From: Methanobacterium sp.
GTDB taxonomy: Archaea > Methanobacteriota > Methanobacteria > Methanobacteriales > Methanobacteriaceae
DNA: 64,000 bases
Direction of reading: 5' to 3'
Assembly: GCA_039666455.1 (NCBI GenBank)
Contig: JAVSLW010000016.1
Span: forward strand, 1-64,000
Shown: positions 23,269-31,670 of the stretch, in pieces
How the letters are laid out: every line of letters begins with the position of its first letter
Numbering within the stretch: position 1 is the first letter of the stretch
Made by a program: the position numbers and the translations under genes
The notes under the pieces: model-generated
Seen by the model: only the letters and a program-made list of their open reading frames with translations
The model's database searches: none
What the model was told of the DNA's origin: nothing

Positions 23269-24879
23269 ATGAGCCAGAAAACAGCAATTATTATTGGAGC
23301 AGGACCTGCAGGATTGACCGCAGCCTACGAATTACTTGATAAAACTGATATTAAACCAATAATTTATGAAATGAGTGATGAAATAGGCGGAATTTCTAAA
23401 ACTGTTAAATATAAAGGTAACAGAATTGATATAGGTGGTCACAGGTTCTTTTCAAAAAATGATAAAGTTATGGAATGGTGGCAAAACATCATGCCTCTTC
23501 AGGGCGCACCTGCAAAGGATGACACAGCACTTGGAAGAGAAATACCACTTAAAACAGAATGTCTTAAAAGAGAAATAGGCCAGAAAGAGACTGAAAAAAT
23601 TAATGCTCCTGACCCTGAAAAAGATGACCAGGTAATGCTTAATCGTGGGCGTCTTTCACGCATATTTTTCCTTAGAAAGTTTTTTGATTATCCTATTTCC
23701 CTTAATTTCAATACTTTTTCTAATTTAGGCCTATGGCGAACCATTAAAATTGGTGCAAGTTATGCTAAGATTTCACTGTTTCCTATTAAAGATGAAAAAT
23801 CTCTGGAAGACTTTTTTATAAATAGATTTGGACGTGAACTCTATTTAACCTTCTTTAAAGATTACACTGAAAAAGTGTGGGGAATAGACTGCAATAAAAT
23901 TAACCCGGAATTTGGTTCTCAAAGAGTGAAAGGATTATCCATAAAAAAAGTTATTTCCCATGCAATTAAAAGCAAATTTTCAAGGGATTCATCACTGGAG
24001 CAGAAAAAAGTGGAAACAAGTCTCATTGAACAATTTATGTACCCTAAATTTGGTCCAGGGCAATTATGGGAAGAAGTTGCAAATATAATCAGCTCAAATG
24101 GGGGAAAAATATTTTTTAAGCAGGAAGCTGTGGGAATTGAGCATGATGAAGAAAATGTAACAAAGATTAAAATAAAGGATCATTCCACAGGTGAGATTAA
24201 ACCTGTAGAAGGGGATTATTTCTTCTCAACAATGCCTGTAAAAGACTTGATTAATTCCATGGATAACGTTCCAGCGGACATTCAAAAAATTGCAGATGGA
24301 TTAATGTATCGCGACTTTATTACAGTTGGACTGCTTTTAAACGAACTTAAAATAAAAAATGAAACCAGGCAAAAGACTGTTAATGATATAGTCCCTGATA
24401 ACTGGATTTACATACAGGAAAGAGATGTTAAACTCGGCAGACTACAAATATTCAATAATTGGAGTCCTTATCTTGTAAATGACGATAGTAAAGTGTGGAT
24501 TGGACTTGAATATTTCTGTAATGAAGGAGATGAATTATGGAACACTCCTGATGATGATTTTGCCAGTTTTGCAATTGATGAACTTGCAAAAATCGATATT
24601 ATAAATAGAGAAGATGTTCTGGACAACGTTGTTATAAGGGTTCAAAAGACATATCCTGCCTATTTTGGGACGTACGAAAACTTTGACGCAATTAGAGAAT
24701 TTACAGATAAATTTGAAAACCTATTTTTAATTGGCAGAAATGGAATGCATCGATATAACAATATGGACCATTCAATGCTTACTGCAATGACTGCAGTTGG
24801 AAATATTATTAATAACGTGAATTCTAAGGAAAATATCTGGTCCATTAATGCTGAAGAAGAATATCACGAGGAAAAATAA
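23269..24879 (+). CDS. FAD-dependent oxidoreductase of the UDP-galactopyranose mutase/amine oxidase type
   Basis: A 536-residue flavoprotein. The N-terminal FAD-binding motif is IIGAGPAGLTAAYEL (about 8-22), followed by IDIGGHRFFSKNDKVMEWW and a C-terminal NLFLIGRNGMHRYNNMDHSM that closes the FAD site. The GGHRFF motif and helical middle resemble proteins often found beside glycosyltransferases and annotated as protoporphyrinogen-oxidase-like or UDP-galactopyranose-mutase-like. The gene lies 75 bases after the GtrA gene, likely in one operon, so a sugar-ring or polyprenyl modification is more plausible than heme synthesis. Confidence 0.8.
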   Translation: MSQKTAIIIGAGPAGLTAAYELLDKTDIKPIIYEMSDEIGGISKTVKYKGNRIDIGGHRFFSKNDKVMEWWQNIMPLQGAPAKDDTALGREIPLKTECLKREIGQKETEKINAPDPEKDDQVMLNRGRLSRIFFLRKFFDYPISLNFNTFSNLGLWRTIKIGASYAKISLFPIKDEKSLEDFFINRFGRELYLTFFKDYTEKVWGIDCNKINPEFGSQRVKGLSIKKVISHAIKSKFSRDSSLEQKKVETSLIEQFMYPKFGPGQLWEEVANIISSNGGKIFFKQEAVGIEHDEENVTKIKIKDHSTGEIKPVEGDYFFSTMPVKDLINSMDNVPADIQKIADGLMYRDFITVGLLLNELKIKNETRQKTVNDIVPDNWIYIQERDVKLGRLQIFNNWSPYLVNDDSKVWIGLEYFCNEGDELWNTPDDDFASFAIDELAKIDIINREDVLDNVVIRVQKTYPAYFGTYENFDAIREFTDKFENLFLIGRNGMHRYNNMDHSMLTAMTAVGNIINNVNSKENIWSINAEEEYHEEK

Positions 24880-24944
24880 TTTTAAAAGCAGATTATTCAG
24901 CTTTTTAATAGGTTTCAAATGATGATGGATGTTGTGGTATGGGG

Positions 24945-25514
24945 TCACTTAAGAAGATATTCTTTACATACATTATAAAAGTTTTCTAAAAGCTTGGGAC
25001 CCTTTTCAGTGTGATAAACTTCAGGATGGAACTGAATACCATATAAAGGCTTTTTTTCATGTTTTATAGCTTCAATAGCACATATTGGTGAATCTGCAAG
25101 TATTTTAAAACCTTCTGGTAACTTTTTCACCTCATCTTTGTGAGATGCCCAGACCTTCATGGAATCTCCCAGGCCCTTAAATATGTCCTCCTCGTCTTTT
25201 ATGTTTATTTCAATTTTTGCATAGCTTTCAATACCTGCAGCACCAACTTCTCCTCCGTAAGCCTGTGCAATTATTTGATGGCCCAGACATATCCCTAAAA
25301 TAGGTAAATCTAACTCTTTTACATATTTAAAGCAATTCCCTGCCCTTTCAAGTGATGGACCGCCACTCAGTATAATTCCTGCAGGTTCTTTTTCATTTAT
25401 TTTTTCAAGAGCTGTTGAATTGGGAATTATCATGGAGGGAATCTTCAAATAATGTAAAGTTCTCTGAATTCTGTGAGTATACTGCCCGTGATTATTTACA
25501 ACTAATATTTTCAT
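24945..25514 (-). CDS. guaAA: GMP synthase, glutamine amidotransferase subunit A
   Basis: A 189-residue class I amidotransferase that supplies ammonia from glutamine for GMP synthesis. The catalytic triad is seen as Cys in LGICLGHQI (about residue 77) and His/Glu in YGIQFHPEVYHTE (about 165-177). The N-terminus (ILVVNNHGQYTHRIQRTLHY) is diagnostic for the archaeal GuaA-A rather than for CarA or TrpG. It has no adjacent partner; the synthetase subunit is at 19829-20755. ATG 25514 has AGGAGAT upstream. Confidence 0.93.
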   Translation of the reverse strand: MKILVVNNHGQYTHRIQRTLHYLKIPSMIIPNSTALEKINEKEPAGIILSGGPSLERAGNCFKYVKELDLPILGICLGHQIIAQAYGGEVGAAGIESYAKIEINIKDEEDIFKGLGDSMKVWASHKDEVKKLPEGFKILADSPICAIEAIKHEKKPLYGIQFHPEVYHTEKGPKLLENFYNVCKEYLLK

Positions 25515-25691
25515 TACATATCTCCTGATTAACGTTTATTTTTAGTAGATTACTTGAGTAGAAACCGGGGTTTTTTAGGCTGAGGGTGCTGGATACACCC
25601 ATCAATTTTTTGAATAAGGAATTATTTGACCTAAAAAATTTAAAACCCTCATTTAGAAAGGTATAAATATATTAAAATATTTATTAAATAT

Positions 25692-25841
25692 ATGGATATT
25701 AAAGACATACTATATATAATCATAGCTATTATACTTGCAGTGATTGTGTTCCATCTATTCATCTGGCTGCTTCCAATAATTATCATTCTGGTTATAGCTT
25801 ATGTTATATACATATTACTGAAAAGCAGGGATAGACACTGA
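25692..25841 (+). CDS. 49-residue membrane protein
   Basis: A short frame from ATG 25692 to TGA 25839-25841: MDIKDILYIIIAIILAVIVF, a second hydrophobic stretch and a basic end (KSRDRH). It is almost wholly hydrophobic. No ribosome site is present, but GGTATAAATATAT lies about 28 bases upstream of the ATG, the distance expected for a leaderless transcript. Small two-helix proteins of this kind are common in methanogens and lack assigned functions. Confidence 0.5.
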   Translation: MDIKDILYIIIAIILAVIVFHLFIWLLPIIIILVIAYVIYILLKSRDRH

Positions 25842-25920
25842 TTTAATATGTAAGTTCGCCTTAAATTGAGCCCTGATGGATTTAAAAACTAATTTTTTCA
25901 TTTAATCAAGAAGGAATTTA

Positions 25921-26553
25921 ATGCAAGATCTAACAGGTATCAAAATGGAAAGAGGATTACTTTATGAGACCATTATAACCACTAAAAATACTAATGGAAC
26001 TCCTAATGCTGCCCCAATAGGCGTATTATGTAAGAATGAATCTCAAATTGTGCTCTATCTTTTTGAAGGAACCCATACACTTCATAATATTAAATCCAAT
26101 GGACGTTTCATTGTTAATATTTTAAAGGATCCGGTGATTTTTACAGAAAGCACACTGGGAGAACTCTCACCTGATTATTTTAAAATGCATGAAAATGATT
26201 TCTATATAAAAAATACTGATGCATTCTTCACTGCAGCAGTAACCAATGTTAGAGAAGTCCAAAAAAATGATGATATGGGTAAATCTAAGCTGAATATAAT
26301 AACTGCAGATGTAGAAGAAATTATTATTAAAAATAAAAATGTAGAACCTTTAAATAGAGCAATTTATGCAGTAATAGAATCTCTGGTATATTTAAGCAGA
26401 ATAAAAATGGTTGATGATAAAACAGCTGCTAATTATTTAGAGCGAATTAACGAAATGTCAAAAGTAGTAAGCCGTACTGGGAGTTTAGAGCATAAAAAAG
26501 CAATGGTTCAAATATTGAATTCTCTAAAAGAGATTTTAAATTCGGCTCCATGA
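25921..26553 (+). CDS. DUF447 FMN-binding-barrel family protein
   Basis: A 210-residue protein with a flavin-reductase-like split barrel at the N-terminus (GLLYETIITTKNTNGTPNAA, PIGVLCK, FEGTHTLHNIKSNGRFIVN) and a helical C-terminal part. It matches the archaeal DUF447 family, which occurs mostly in methanogens and has no established reaction. The start is ATG 25921 after AAGAAGGA. The 3' end overlaps the convergent sensor-kinase gene by 46 bases, in opposite orientation. Confidence 0.82.
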   Translation: MQDLTGIKMERGLLYETIITTKNTNGTPNAAPIGVLCKNESQIVLYLFEGTHTLHNIKSNGRFIVNILKDPVIFTESTLGELSPDYFKMHENDFYIKNTDAFFTAAVTNVREVQKNDDMGKSKLNIITADVEEIIIKNKNVEPLNRAIYAVIESLVYLSRIKMVDDKTAANYLERINEMSKVVSRTGSLEHKKAMVQILNSLKEILNSAP

Positions 26554-27731
26554 TCATTTTCCAGATCAATAAGACCATCAAGCTGTCTTACAAGTGCATT
26601 TACCATCTGCATTCCAGTTGTTTTAGGATAAATAATGTCAAAATCACCAGGTAACCCTATACCATTATCTTTTACTTCTAAGATATAAATATTTTGATTT
26701 AAAGAGAGGTTTATATCTATTTTACAGGCCTTTTCTGGATAATCATACATATATTTTCCATTTTTTTCAATTAAATCCTTAAAAGAAGGTTCATTTTCTC
26801 CTAAACTGTTTAATGTCATTGGAAAAGCATGTTTTATGGAATTGGTCACAAGTTCATTAATAATAAGACCACAGGGAACTGCAGTATCTATATCCAGCAA
26901 AATACCATTTGCACTTATGCTAACTTCTATTTGATCAGGATCAACAGCATAAATATTGAACAGGTAATCTACAATGTCTTGAGCGTATTTAGAAAAATCT
27001 ACTATTCCAAAATCTTCAGATCGAGAAAGTTGTTCATGAATTAATGCTATCGCTTTAACTCTATTTTGACTTTCCTGATAAATTTCAACAGGTTCTTTAT
27101 CTACGGCATTGGAGCATTCCAGTCCCATTAAATTGGAAATCGTCTCCAGGTTATTTTCCACCCTTTTGTGAATTTCTTCAAGAAGTACCTTTTTTTCAAG
27201 AAGAGAAGTTCTAATTTCTTCTTCAGCATTTTTACGTTCTTCAATTTCTTTTTTAAGCTGAATATTAGAATTTTTTAATTCCAGAGTTCTCTGTTCTACC
27301 AGTTCTTCCAGGTGATCGCTATATTTTAATAACTCTATTTCATTTGCCTTACGCTCAATTGCATAACAAATAGATCGGACTAATAGACTGCTTTCAACAT
27401 TTCCCTTAATTAAATAATCCTGAGCTTCTCCTTTCACTGCTTTAATTGCAGTATCTTCATCATCGAAACCACTTAATATTATAATTGGTATTTCTGAAAC
27501 TGATTCGCTGGCTTTATAGAACGTTTCAATTCCTTTACTATCTGGTAAGTTTAGATCAAGTAAAAGTACTTGAATTGAATTTTCATTAATAATTTCCAAG
27601 CCTTCTTGCAGTTTTCGTGCATTGTAAAGCTTAAATCTTGTATTTTGTGATTCTTTTAACATTTCTCTTATTAAAGCCGTGTCTGCAAGGTTATCTTCTA
27701 TAACAAGAACATTGATTTGTTTATTTTCCAT
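26508..27731 (-). CDS. Receiver-histidine kinase hybrid (HisKA_2 type)
   Basis: A 407-residue cytoplasmic signalling protein. Residues 1-125 are a receiver domain (acidic pair in VIEDN, phospho-acceptor Asp59 in LLLDLNLPDS, Lys in YLIKGN). A coiled coil follows (130-180), then a HisKA_2 segment with phospho-acceptor His188 in EEIHKRVENNLE and an ATPase domain (NELVTNSIKHAF, VKDNGIGLPGDFD, GMQMVNALVRQLDG). It lacks a membrane sensor. ATG 27731 was chosen because GGAGG lies five bases upstream. The receiver is closely related to that of 61788-62711. Confidence 0.9.
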   Translation of the reverse strand: MENKQINVLVIEDNLADTALIREMLKESQNTRFKLYNARKLQEGLEIINENSIQVLLLDLNLPDSKGIETFYKASESVSEIPIIILSGFDDEDTAIKAVKGEAQDYLIKGNVESSLLVRSICYAIERKANEIELLKYSDHLEELVEQRTLELKNSNIQLKKEIEERKNAEEEIRTSLLEKKVLLEEIHKRVENNLETISNLMGLECSNAVDKEPVEIYQESQNRVKAIALIHEQLSRSEDFGIVDFSKYAQDIVDYLFNIYAVDPDQIEVSISANGILLDIDTAVPCGLIINELVTNSIKHAFPMTLNSLGENEPSFKDLIEKNGKYMYDYPEKACKIDINLSLNQNIYILEVKDNGIGLPGDFDIIYPKTTGMQMVNALVRQLDGLIDLENDHGAEFKISFREFNI

Positions 27732-27821
27732 CATGCCCTCCATAAATATATTTATGTTTTAAATTAAAAAAGAGAGTCTAAAAGAATTATTTCAACCGGA
27801 TGATCATATTATTCTTTTATA

Positions 27822-29438
27822 TTACTTAAATTTTTTTATTATATCCACAAATTCAAACTTTTCAACATCAAATAGGCCCATATCACTTATTTTAAGCTTT
27901 GGAATCACTAAAAGGGCCAGAAAAGACATTGACATGAAAGGGGAAGCAAGTTTACACCCTTGATCAACCAGGATGCTGTGCAACGCTTTAAGTTTTAAAG
28001 CAACTTCTTCAGCATTTTCTGTACTCATAAGGCCTCCTATTGGAAGCTTTAATGAATGTTCATTACCCTTTGATGAAACAGCAAGACCACCTTTGTTTTC
28101 AATGACTTTGTTAACAGTATTAGCCATATCATTGCTGTTTGCCCCAACTGCAATTATATTGTGGGAGTCATGAGCAACACTTGATACTATTGCACCTTCT
28201 TTAAGACCAAATCCTCGAATAAATGCATTGGTAATTCTATTATGTCCATATCTTTCAAGAACTGTTATTTTAAGCACATCCTCTTTTATATCTGGTTGTA
28301 TATTACCTCCAGTAACCTTTAGTGTTGCTTCAGATTCTTCGGTTAGTAATTGCCCATCTATTACGTCGATTACTCTTACTTTTTCTTCTTTATTAGGGGA
28401 TTTAATTTCAAAATCTTCTGGTTTTTTATAATCTATTTTAAACTTGCTTTTAAGTGTAAGTGGTCTTGCAGAAAATAAAGCTTTTCCATTTCTTGCTACT
28501 GATTTTCCACCAATAATCACTTCTTTTACATTGAAATTTTCCAGATTATCCACAATAACCATGTCAGCATCTTTTCCAGGCGCGATTAGGCCATTATTCA
28601 GGTTATAGTGGGATGCAGGATTTAAAGTGACCATTTTAATCGCTTCAACCGGATCAAGACCAGATTCTACGGCTTCTTTAAGCATTAAGTTAACATGACC
28701 TTTCAGGAGGTCTTCAGGATGTTTATCGTCAGATACAATGAAATCTCCACCTGCACCTATTAAATCCCTTAAGTTCTTCGAAGATGAGCCCTGTCTAAGC
28801 ATTATCTTCATTCCAAGTTTTCTTTTTTCTGAAGCCTCTTCTGGAACTGTGCATTCATGGTCCGTTGAAATTCCTGCTGCAATATATTTACAGAGGTCTC
28901 CTCCACTTAAAAGTGGTGCATGTCCATCTACAGGTTTTTTATGCTTTTTAGCAGCTTCAATTTTGGCTATAACTTCTGGATCACCCTTTAAAACCCCTGG
29001 AAAATTCATCATTTCTCCAAGTGCAACCATTTCATCTCTTTCAAGGAGTTTATTAATTTCTTGAACATTTATAACTGCTCCAGAAGTTTCAAATGGAGTT
29101 GCAGGGACACAGGAAGGGGCTGTAAAAAAGAAACGCAGAGGAACACCCTCTGCATCATTAATCATGTAATTTATCCCTTCAATACCCATGACATTTGCTA
29201 TTTCATGAGGGTCTGATACAACAGAAGTTGTTCCATGGGGCACCACAGCTTCAGCAAACCTTGAAGGCGTGAGCATTGAACTTTCTATGTGTATGTGAGC
29301 ATCGATAAATCCAGGTAAAATATACTCTTTGAATTTACCCTTAACTGGCTTCACGCATTCTACCAGATTACTCTTTATTATCACTTCTGCTGGATAGATC
29401 TCTCCAGTAAATACATTGACTATATTGCCTTTGACCAT
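27822..29438 (-). CDS. ade: Adenine deaminase
   Basis: Deaminates adenine to hypoxanthine in purine salvage. The 538-residue amidohydrolase has the metal-binding LPGFIDAHIHIESSMLTPSR near residue 42, SDPHEIANVMG, VDGHAPLLSGGDLCKYIAAG and the family-specific VSSVAHDSHNIIAVGAN. Length and motif order are those of standalone archaeal and bacterial Ade. ATG 29438 lies 24 bases from the stop of the upstream flavoprotein gene, so the two are probably co-transcribed, though functionally unrelated. Confidence 0.95.
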   Translation of the reverse strand: MVKGNIVNVFTGEIYPAEVIIKSNLVECVKPVKGKFKEYILPGFIDAHIHIESSMLTPSRFAEAVVPHGTTSVVSDPHEIANVMGIEGINYMINDAEGVPLRFFFTAPSCVPATPFETSGAVINVQEINKLLERDEMVALGEMMNFPGVLKGDPEVIAKIEAAKKHKKPVDGHAPLLSGGDLCKYIAAGISTDHECTVPEEASEKRKLGMKIMLRQGSSSKNLRDLIGAGGDFIVSDDKHPEDLLKGHVNLMLKEAVESGLDPVEAIKMVTLNPASHYNLNNGLIAPGKDADMVIVDNLENFNVKEVIIGGKSVARNGKALFSARPLTLKSKFKIDYKKPEDFEIKSPNKEEKVRVIDVIDGQLLTEESEATLKVTGGNIQPDIKEDVLKITVLERYGHNRITNAFIRGFGLKEGAIVSSVAHDSHNIIAVGANSNDMANTVNKVIENKGGLAVSSKGNEHSLKLPIGGLMSTENAEEVALKLKALHSILVDQGCKLASPFMSMSFLALLVIPKLKISDMGLFDVEKFEFVDIIKKFK

Positions 29439-29462
29439 GTAAACCTCACAAACTAAAAAATA

Positions 29463-30584
29463 TTATAACCTTAAATATTTATACTTTCTCTGCAAATATC
29501 CTCTAGCAAATGGATAAATCATCTTATGAATAAAATTAGTATTGTAAAAGTAATTAAGGAATTTCAAAGAATCATCGGCCCCATGAATCCTGTTTACTAT
29601 GAATGAGTAATCCATAAAGCTGAATCTTTCCCATAAATAGCGGTTTACTAAACTGGCCCTTATTTTTCCCTTAAAATAATTTTCTGCAGATTTTTCATAA
29701 TTTTCACTATTAATTATGCTTTTTGCAGCCAGATATCCTGACGTCACAGCACTTTTAATGCCAAATCCCCACAAAAAGTCCTGTAGCCCTGCAGCTTCAC
29801 CCACATATAAGCTTTTACCTTTTCTAAAAATGTTTTGGGTAGAGAAAGAACCTATACCTCCCATATTTCTAACTTCTTTTAAATCCAGATTAAATTTATC
29901 ATTGAAAATCTTTTTTGTTTCCTCAAAATTTTTTCTAAAATTTTGTGGTTCAGAAATGCTGCGCATTTCTTCAACCTTAAAATAGGAATTTGCATTTTTA
30001 AAATCATGGAACAAAACAGTAGTCATACATCCCTGCCCATCAGCAATTAAAAGATATGAATAACCATTTATTGCAGCGCTGTTGTTAACAAGACCCACAG
30101 CAAGGTTTGGGGATGAAGTTTCAAAAGTAATACCTTTTGCAGCAGCACATATTTCACTTTTTACTGGACCAGTTGCAACTATATCTGCTTCACTTTCAGG
30201 AATTGTTTCTTTAAAATGAATATTTACTCCTAAATCCATAGCTTGACTTTTTAATGCTTTATCTAAAGTTTTTTCTTTTGATCCTCTTCTTACAAGATAA
30301 AATGCGGGTCTCTTGCATTTAAAATCCCAAATTTTAGATTTATTTACAATTTTAAGTTCTTTAAATGGATTATATTTAAAATTAATGCCAATATTCATTT
30401 CTTTAAATAATTCAAGTACGTCTTCCTTATCAGACCAGTTTTCAAGTCCCTGAAAATCTCCATGGAATCTTGAGCCCACTTCACTGCTTTTTTCAAAGAC
30501 GTCTACTTCATAACCTGCTTTAGCAAGATTTATACCTGAAGACAGTCCAGCAGGACCTGCACCTGAAATCTGTACTTTTTTCAT
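29463..30584 (-). CDS. FAD-dependent oxidoreductase, geranylgeranyl-reductase-like
   Basis: A 373-residue flavoprotein. The N-terminal ISGAGPAGLSSGINLAKAGY binds FAD, residues around GSRFHGDFQGLENW form the substrate lid, and LYVGEAAGLQDFLWGFGIKS is the conserved late FAD contact of the geranylgeranyl reductase/digeranylgeranylglycerophospholipid reductase superfamily. It is shorter than the lipid reductase itself and lacks its Cys pattern, so it may hydrogenate another isoprenoid. ATG 30584. The long non-coding interval with the metal-regulator boxes lies upstream. Confidence 0.75.
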   Translation of the reverse strand: MKKVQISGAGPAGLSSGINLAKAGYEVDVFEKSSEVGSRFHGDFQGLENWSDKEDVLELFKEMNIGINFKYNPFKELKIVNKSKIWDFKCKRPAFYLVRRGSKEKTLDKALKSQAMDLGVNIHFKETIPESEADIVATGPVKSEICAAAKGITFETSSPNLAVGLVNNSAAINGYSYLLIADGQGCMTTVLFHDFKNANSYFKVEEMRSISEPQNFRKNFEETKKIFNDKFNLDLKEVRNMGGIGSFSTQNIFRKGKSLYVGEAAGLQDFLWGFGIKSAVTSGYLAAKSIINSENYEKSAENYFKGKIRASLVNRYLWERFSFMDYSFIVNRIHGADDSLKFLNYFYNTNFIHKMIYPFARGYLQRKYKYLRL

Positions 30585-30737
30585 GCTATTAACTTTGTTT
30601 GTAATATTATAAATTTTTAATTAATCTTAAAAGACATTTAAAAAAAGTATTTTAAATAAATCTGGATGATGCTATATCTATTTGGGAAATAATTCCATTA
30701 ACAGATGTTTTACATATTGATCTTGATAAAATAGCAA

Positions 30738-30798
30738 AATTTATATACTATGAAAGATTTAGGTATACCTAACTTTCCATGATTTAGGCCTGACTGAA
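30738..30798 (+). promoter_or_regulatory. Second copy of the dtxR promoter with metal-regulator boxes
   Basis: TTTATATAC (30740-30748) is followed by GATTTAGGTATACCTAACTT (box 30758-30773) and GATTTAGGCCTGAC (30781-30794). The dtxR promoter on the other strand at 15931-15990 has TTTATATAC, GATTTAAGTATACCTAACT and ATTTAGGCTTACC in the same order and nearly the same spacing. The first box overlaps the expected start site, which suggests metal-dependent repression. No coding frame follows directly. Confidence 0.65.
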
Positions 30799-30870
30799 AA
30801 ATGGAAAGTTAGTAAAGTATGGTTTTAAGTCATCCTCAGCTCAAATGTATCACCTTAAAACCATATTTTT
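30771..30870 (+). ncRNA. Candidate structured small RNA under metal control
   Basis: Two consecutive stems lie directly after the promoter copy. Arms AACTTTCCAT (30771-30780) and ATGGAAAGTT (30801-30810) pair perfectly over a 20-base loop. Arms AAAGTATGGTTTTAAG (30814-30829) and CTTAAAACCATATTTT (30854-30869) pair over a 24-base pyrimidine-rich loop and end in T5. The second stem nearly equals the hairpin in the dtxR 3' region (15133-15189). It may be an independent regulatory RNA or the shell of a deleted dtxR copy. Confidence 0.45.
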
Positions 30871-30896
30871 CAAAAGGTATAAAAATAGACATTAAG

Positions 30897-30975
30897 TAGC
30901 TACCATTTCCTCCAAAAAATGCTCATGGAATCTGGTTTAATCCAGGTTCCGGCATTTTAAGTATACAGGTAGCTA
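30897..30975 (+). ncRNA. Nested-stem RNA-like element
   Basis: Three nested pairings: TAGCTACC (30897-30904) with GGTAGCTA (30968-30975); AAATGC (30917-30922) with GCATTT (30952-30957); and GGAATCTGG (30927-30935) with CCAGGTTCC (30942-30950), the last closed by TTTAAT. The internal loop between the lower and middle stems resembles the pocket of an H/ACA guide RNA, but no convincing ACA box or kink-turn is visible. It is not a tRNA: there is no T-loop. The strand is inferred from the upstream promoter. Confidence 0.4.
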
Positions 30976-31225
30976 AACGCTTATCTATCACAATCTAAAA
31001 GCATTCTACAGAGCCAAAAGTATAACTTAATATTATAAGTATTCTTATATATGTTGTTTAGTGATTATAGCATACTATAGATAGTATTGGGATAATATGT
31101 AAAAATGAATGTTAAACTATAGAGTTTAGTATTTATCTCCAAAAACCTATAGAAAGTAATATTAATAGGAATCACCATATTAATCGATCAGGCACCATGT
31201 GTCTATTTCATAGGAGCGTTACTCT

Positions 31226-31408
31226 ATGGTGAAAAAAAGTATATGGATTATTAGATGTGATAGTTGTGGGAAGGAATATGATATACCTCAGGATATTTCA
31301 ACAAAAATTGAAGATATGGAAGGACAGGAACAGATGGTTCTTGAAGTGTCACCTGAATGCCCCTACTGTAAAACCATGAATTCACGTCTTGCAGCGTTAA
31401 AATCTTAA
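31226..31408 (+). CDS. Small zinc-ribbon protein
   Basis: A 60-residue protein with two CxxC pairs, Cys11/Cys14 (RCDSCGKEYD) and Cys45/Cys48 (ECPYCKTMN), forming a single zinc ribbon. ATG 31226 follows AGGAGCG. A clear terminator hairpin is placed 16 bases after the stop, so it is a monocistronic unit. The middle (QDISTKIEDMEGQEQM) is acidic. Function unknown; such mini zinc ribbons often act as nucleic-acid or protein adaptors. Confidence 0.75.
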   Translation: MVKKSIWIIRCDSCGKEYDIPQDISTKIEDMEGQEQMVLEVSPECPYCKTMNSRLAALKS

Positions 31409-31423
31409 CTATCAATTCCCTTT

Positions 31424-31470
31424 GAGGCTGTCTTCGGCTTACAAATATCTGGTTATGGGACAGCCTCTTT
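31424..31470 (+). terminator. Terminator of the zinc-ribbon gene
   Basis: Nine-base arms GAGGCTGTC (31424-31432) and GACAGCCTC (31459-31467) flank a 26-base loop, followed by TTTTA. It lies 16 bases beyond the stop of the small zinc-ribbon gene. Confidence 0.65.
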
Positions 31471-31670
31471 TAGTAATTTATTTAGCTATCATTTGATTAA
31501 ATAAGGGAATAAATATGACTTATTTTTATTCCTTCCATTATTGTATGTATTTTTATAAATAATTTATTATTTTATTTTTCGTAGATAATTATTTTTATAA
31601 ACTTTAAATACTTCTAAAATAAATTTACTAAAAAATGGTCAACTGTAACTAAAAAATCAGGAGATGCAAT

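Noticed and set aside
30897..30975. tRNA interpretation of the nested stem element
   Set aside because: An outer eight-pair stem exists, but there is no T-loop, anticodon loop or conserved tRNA bases.
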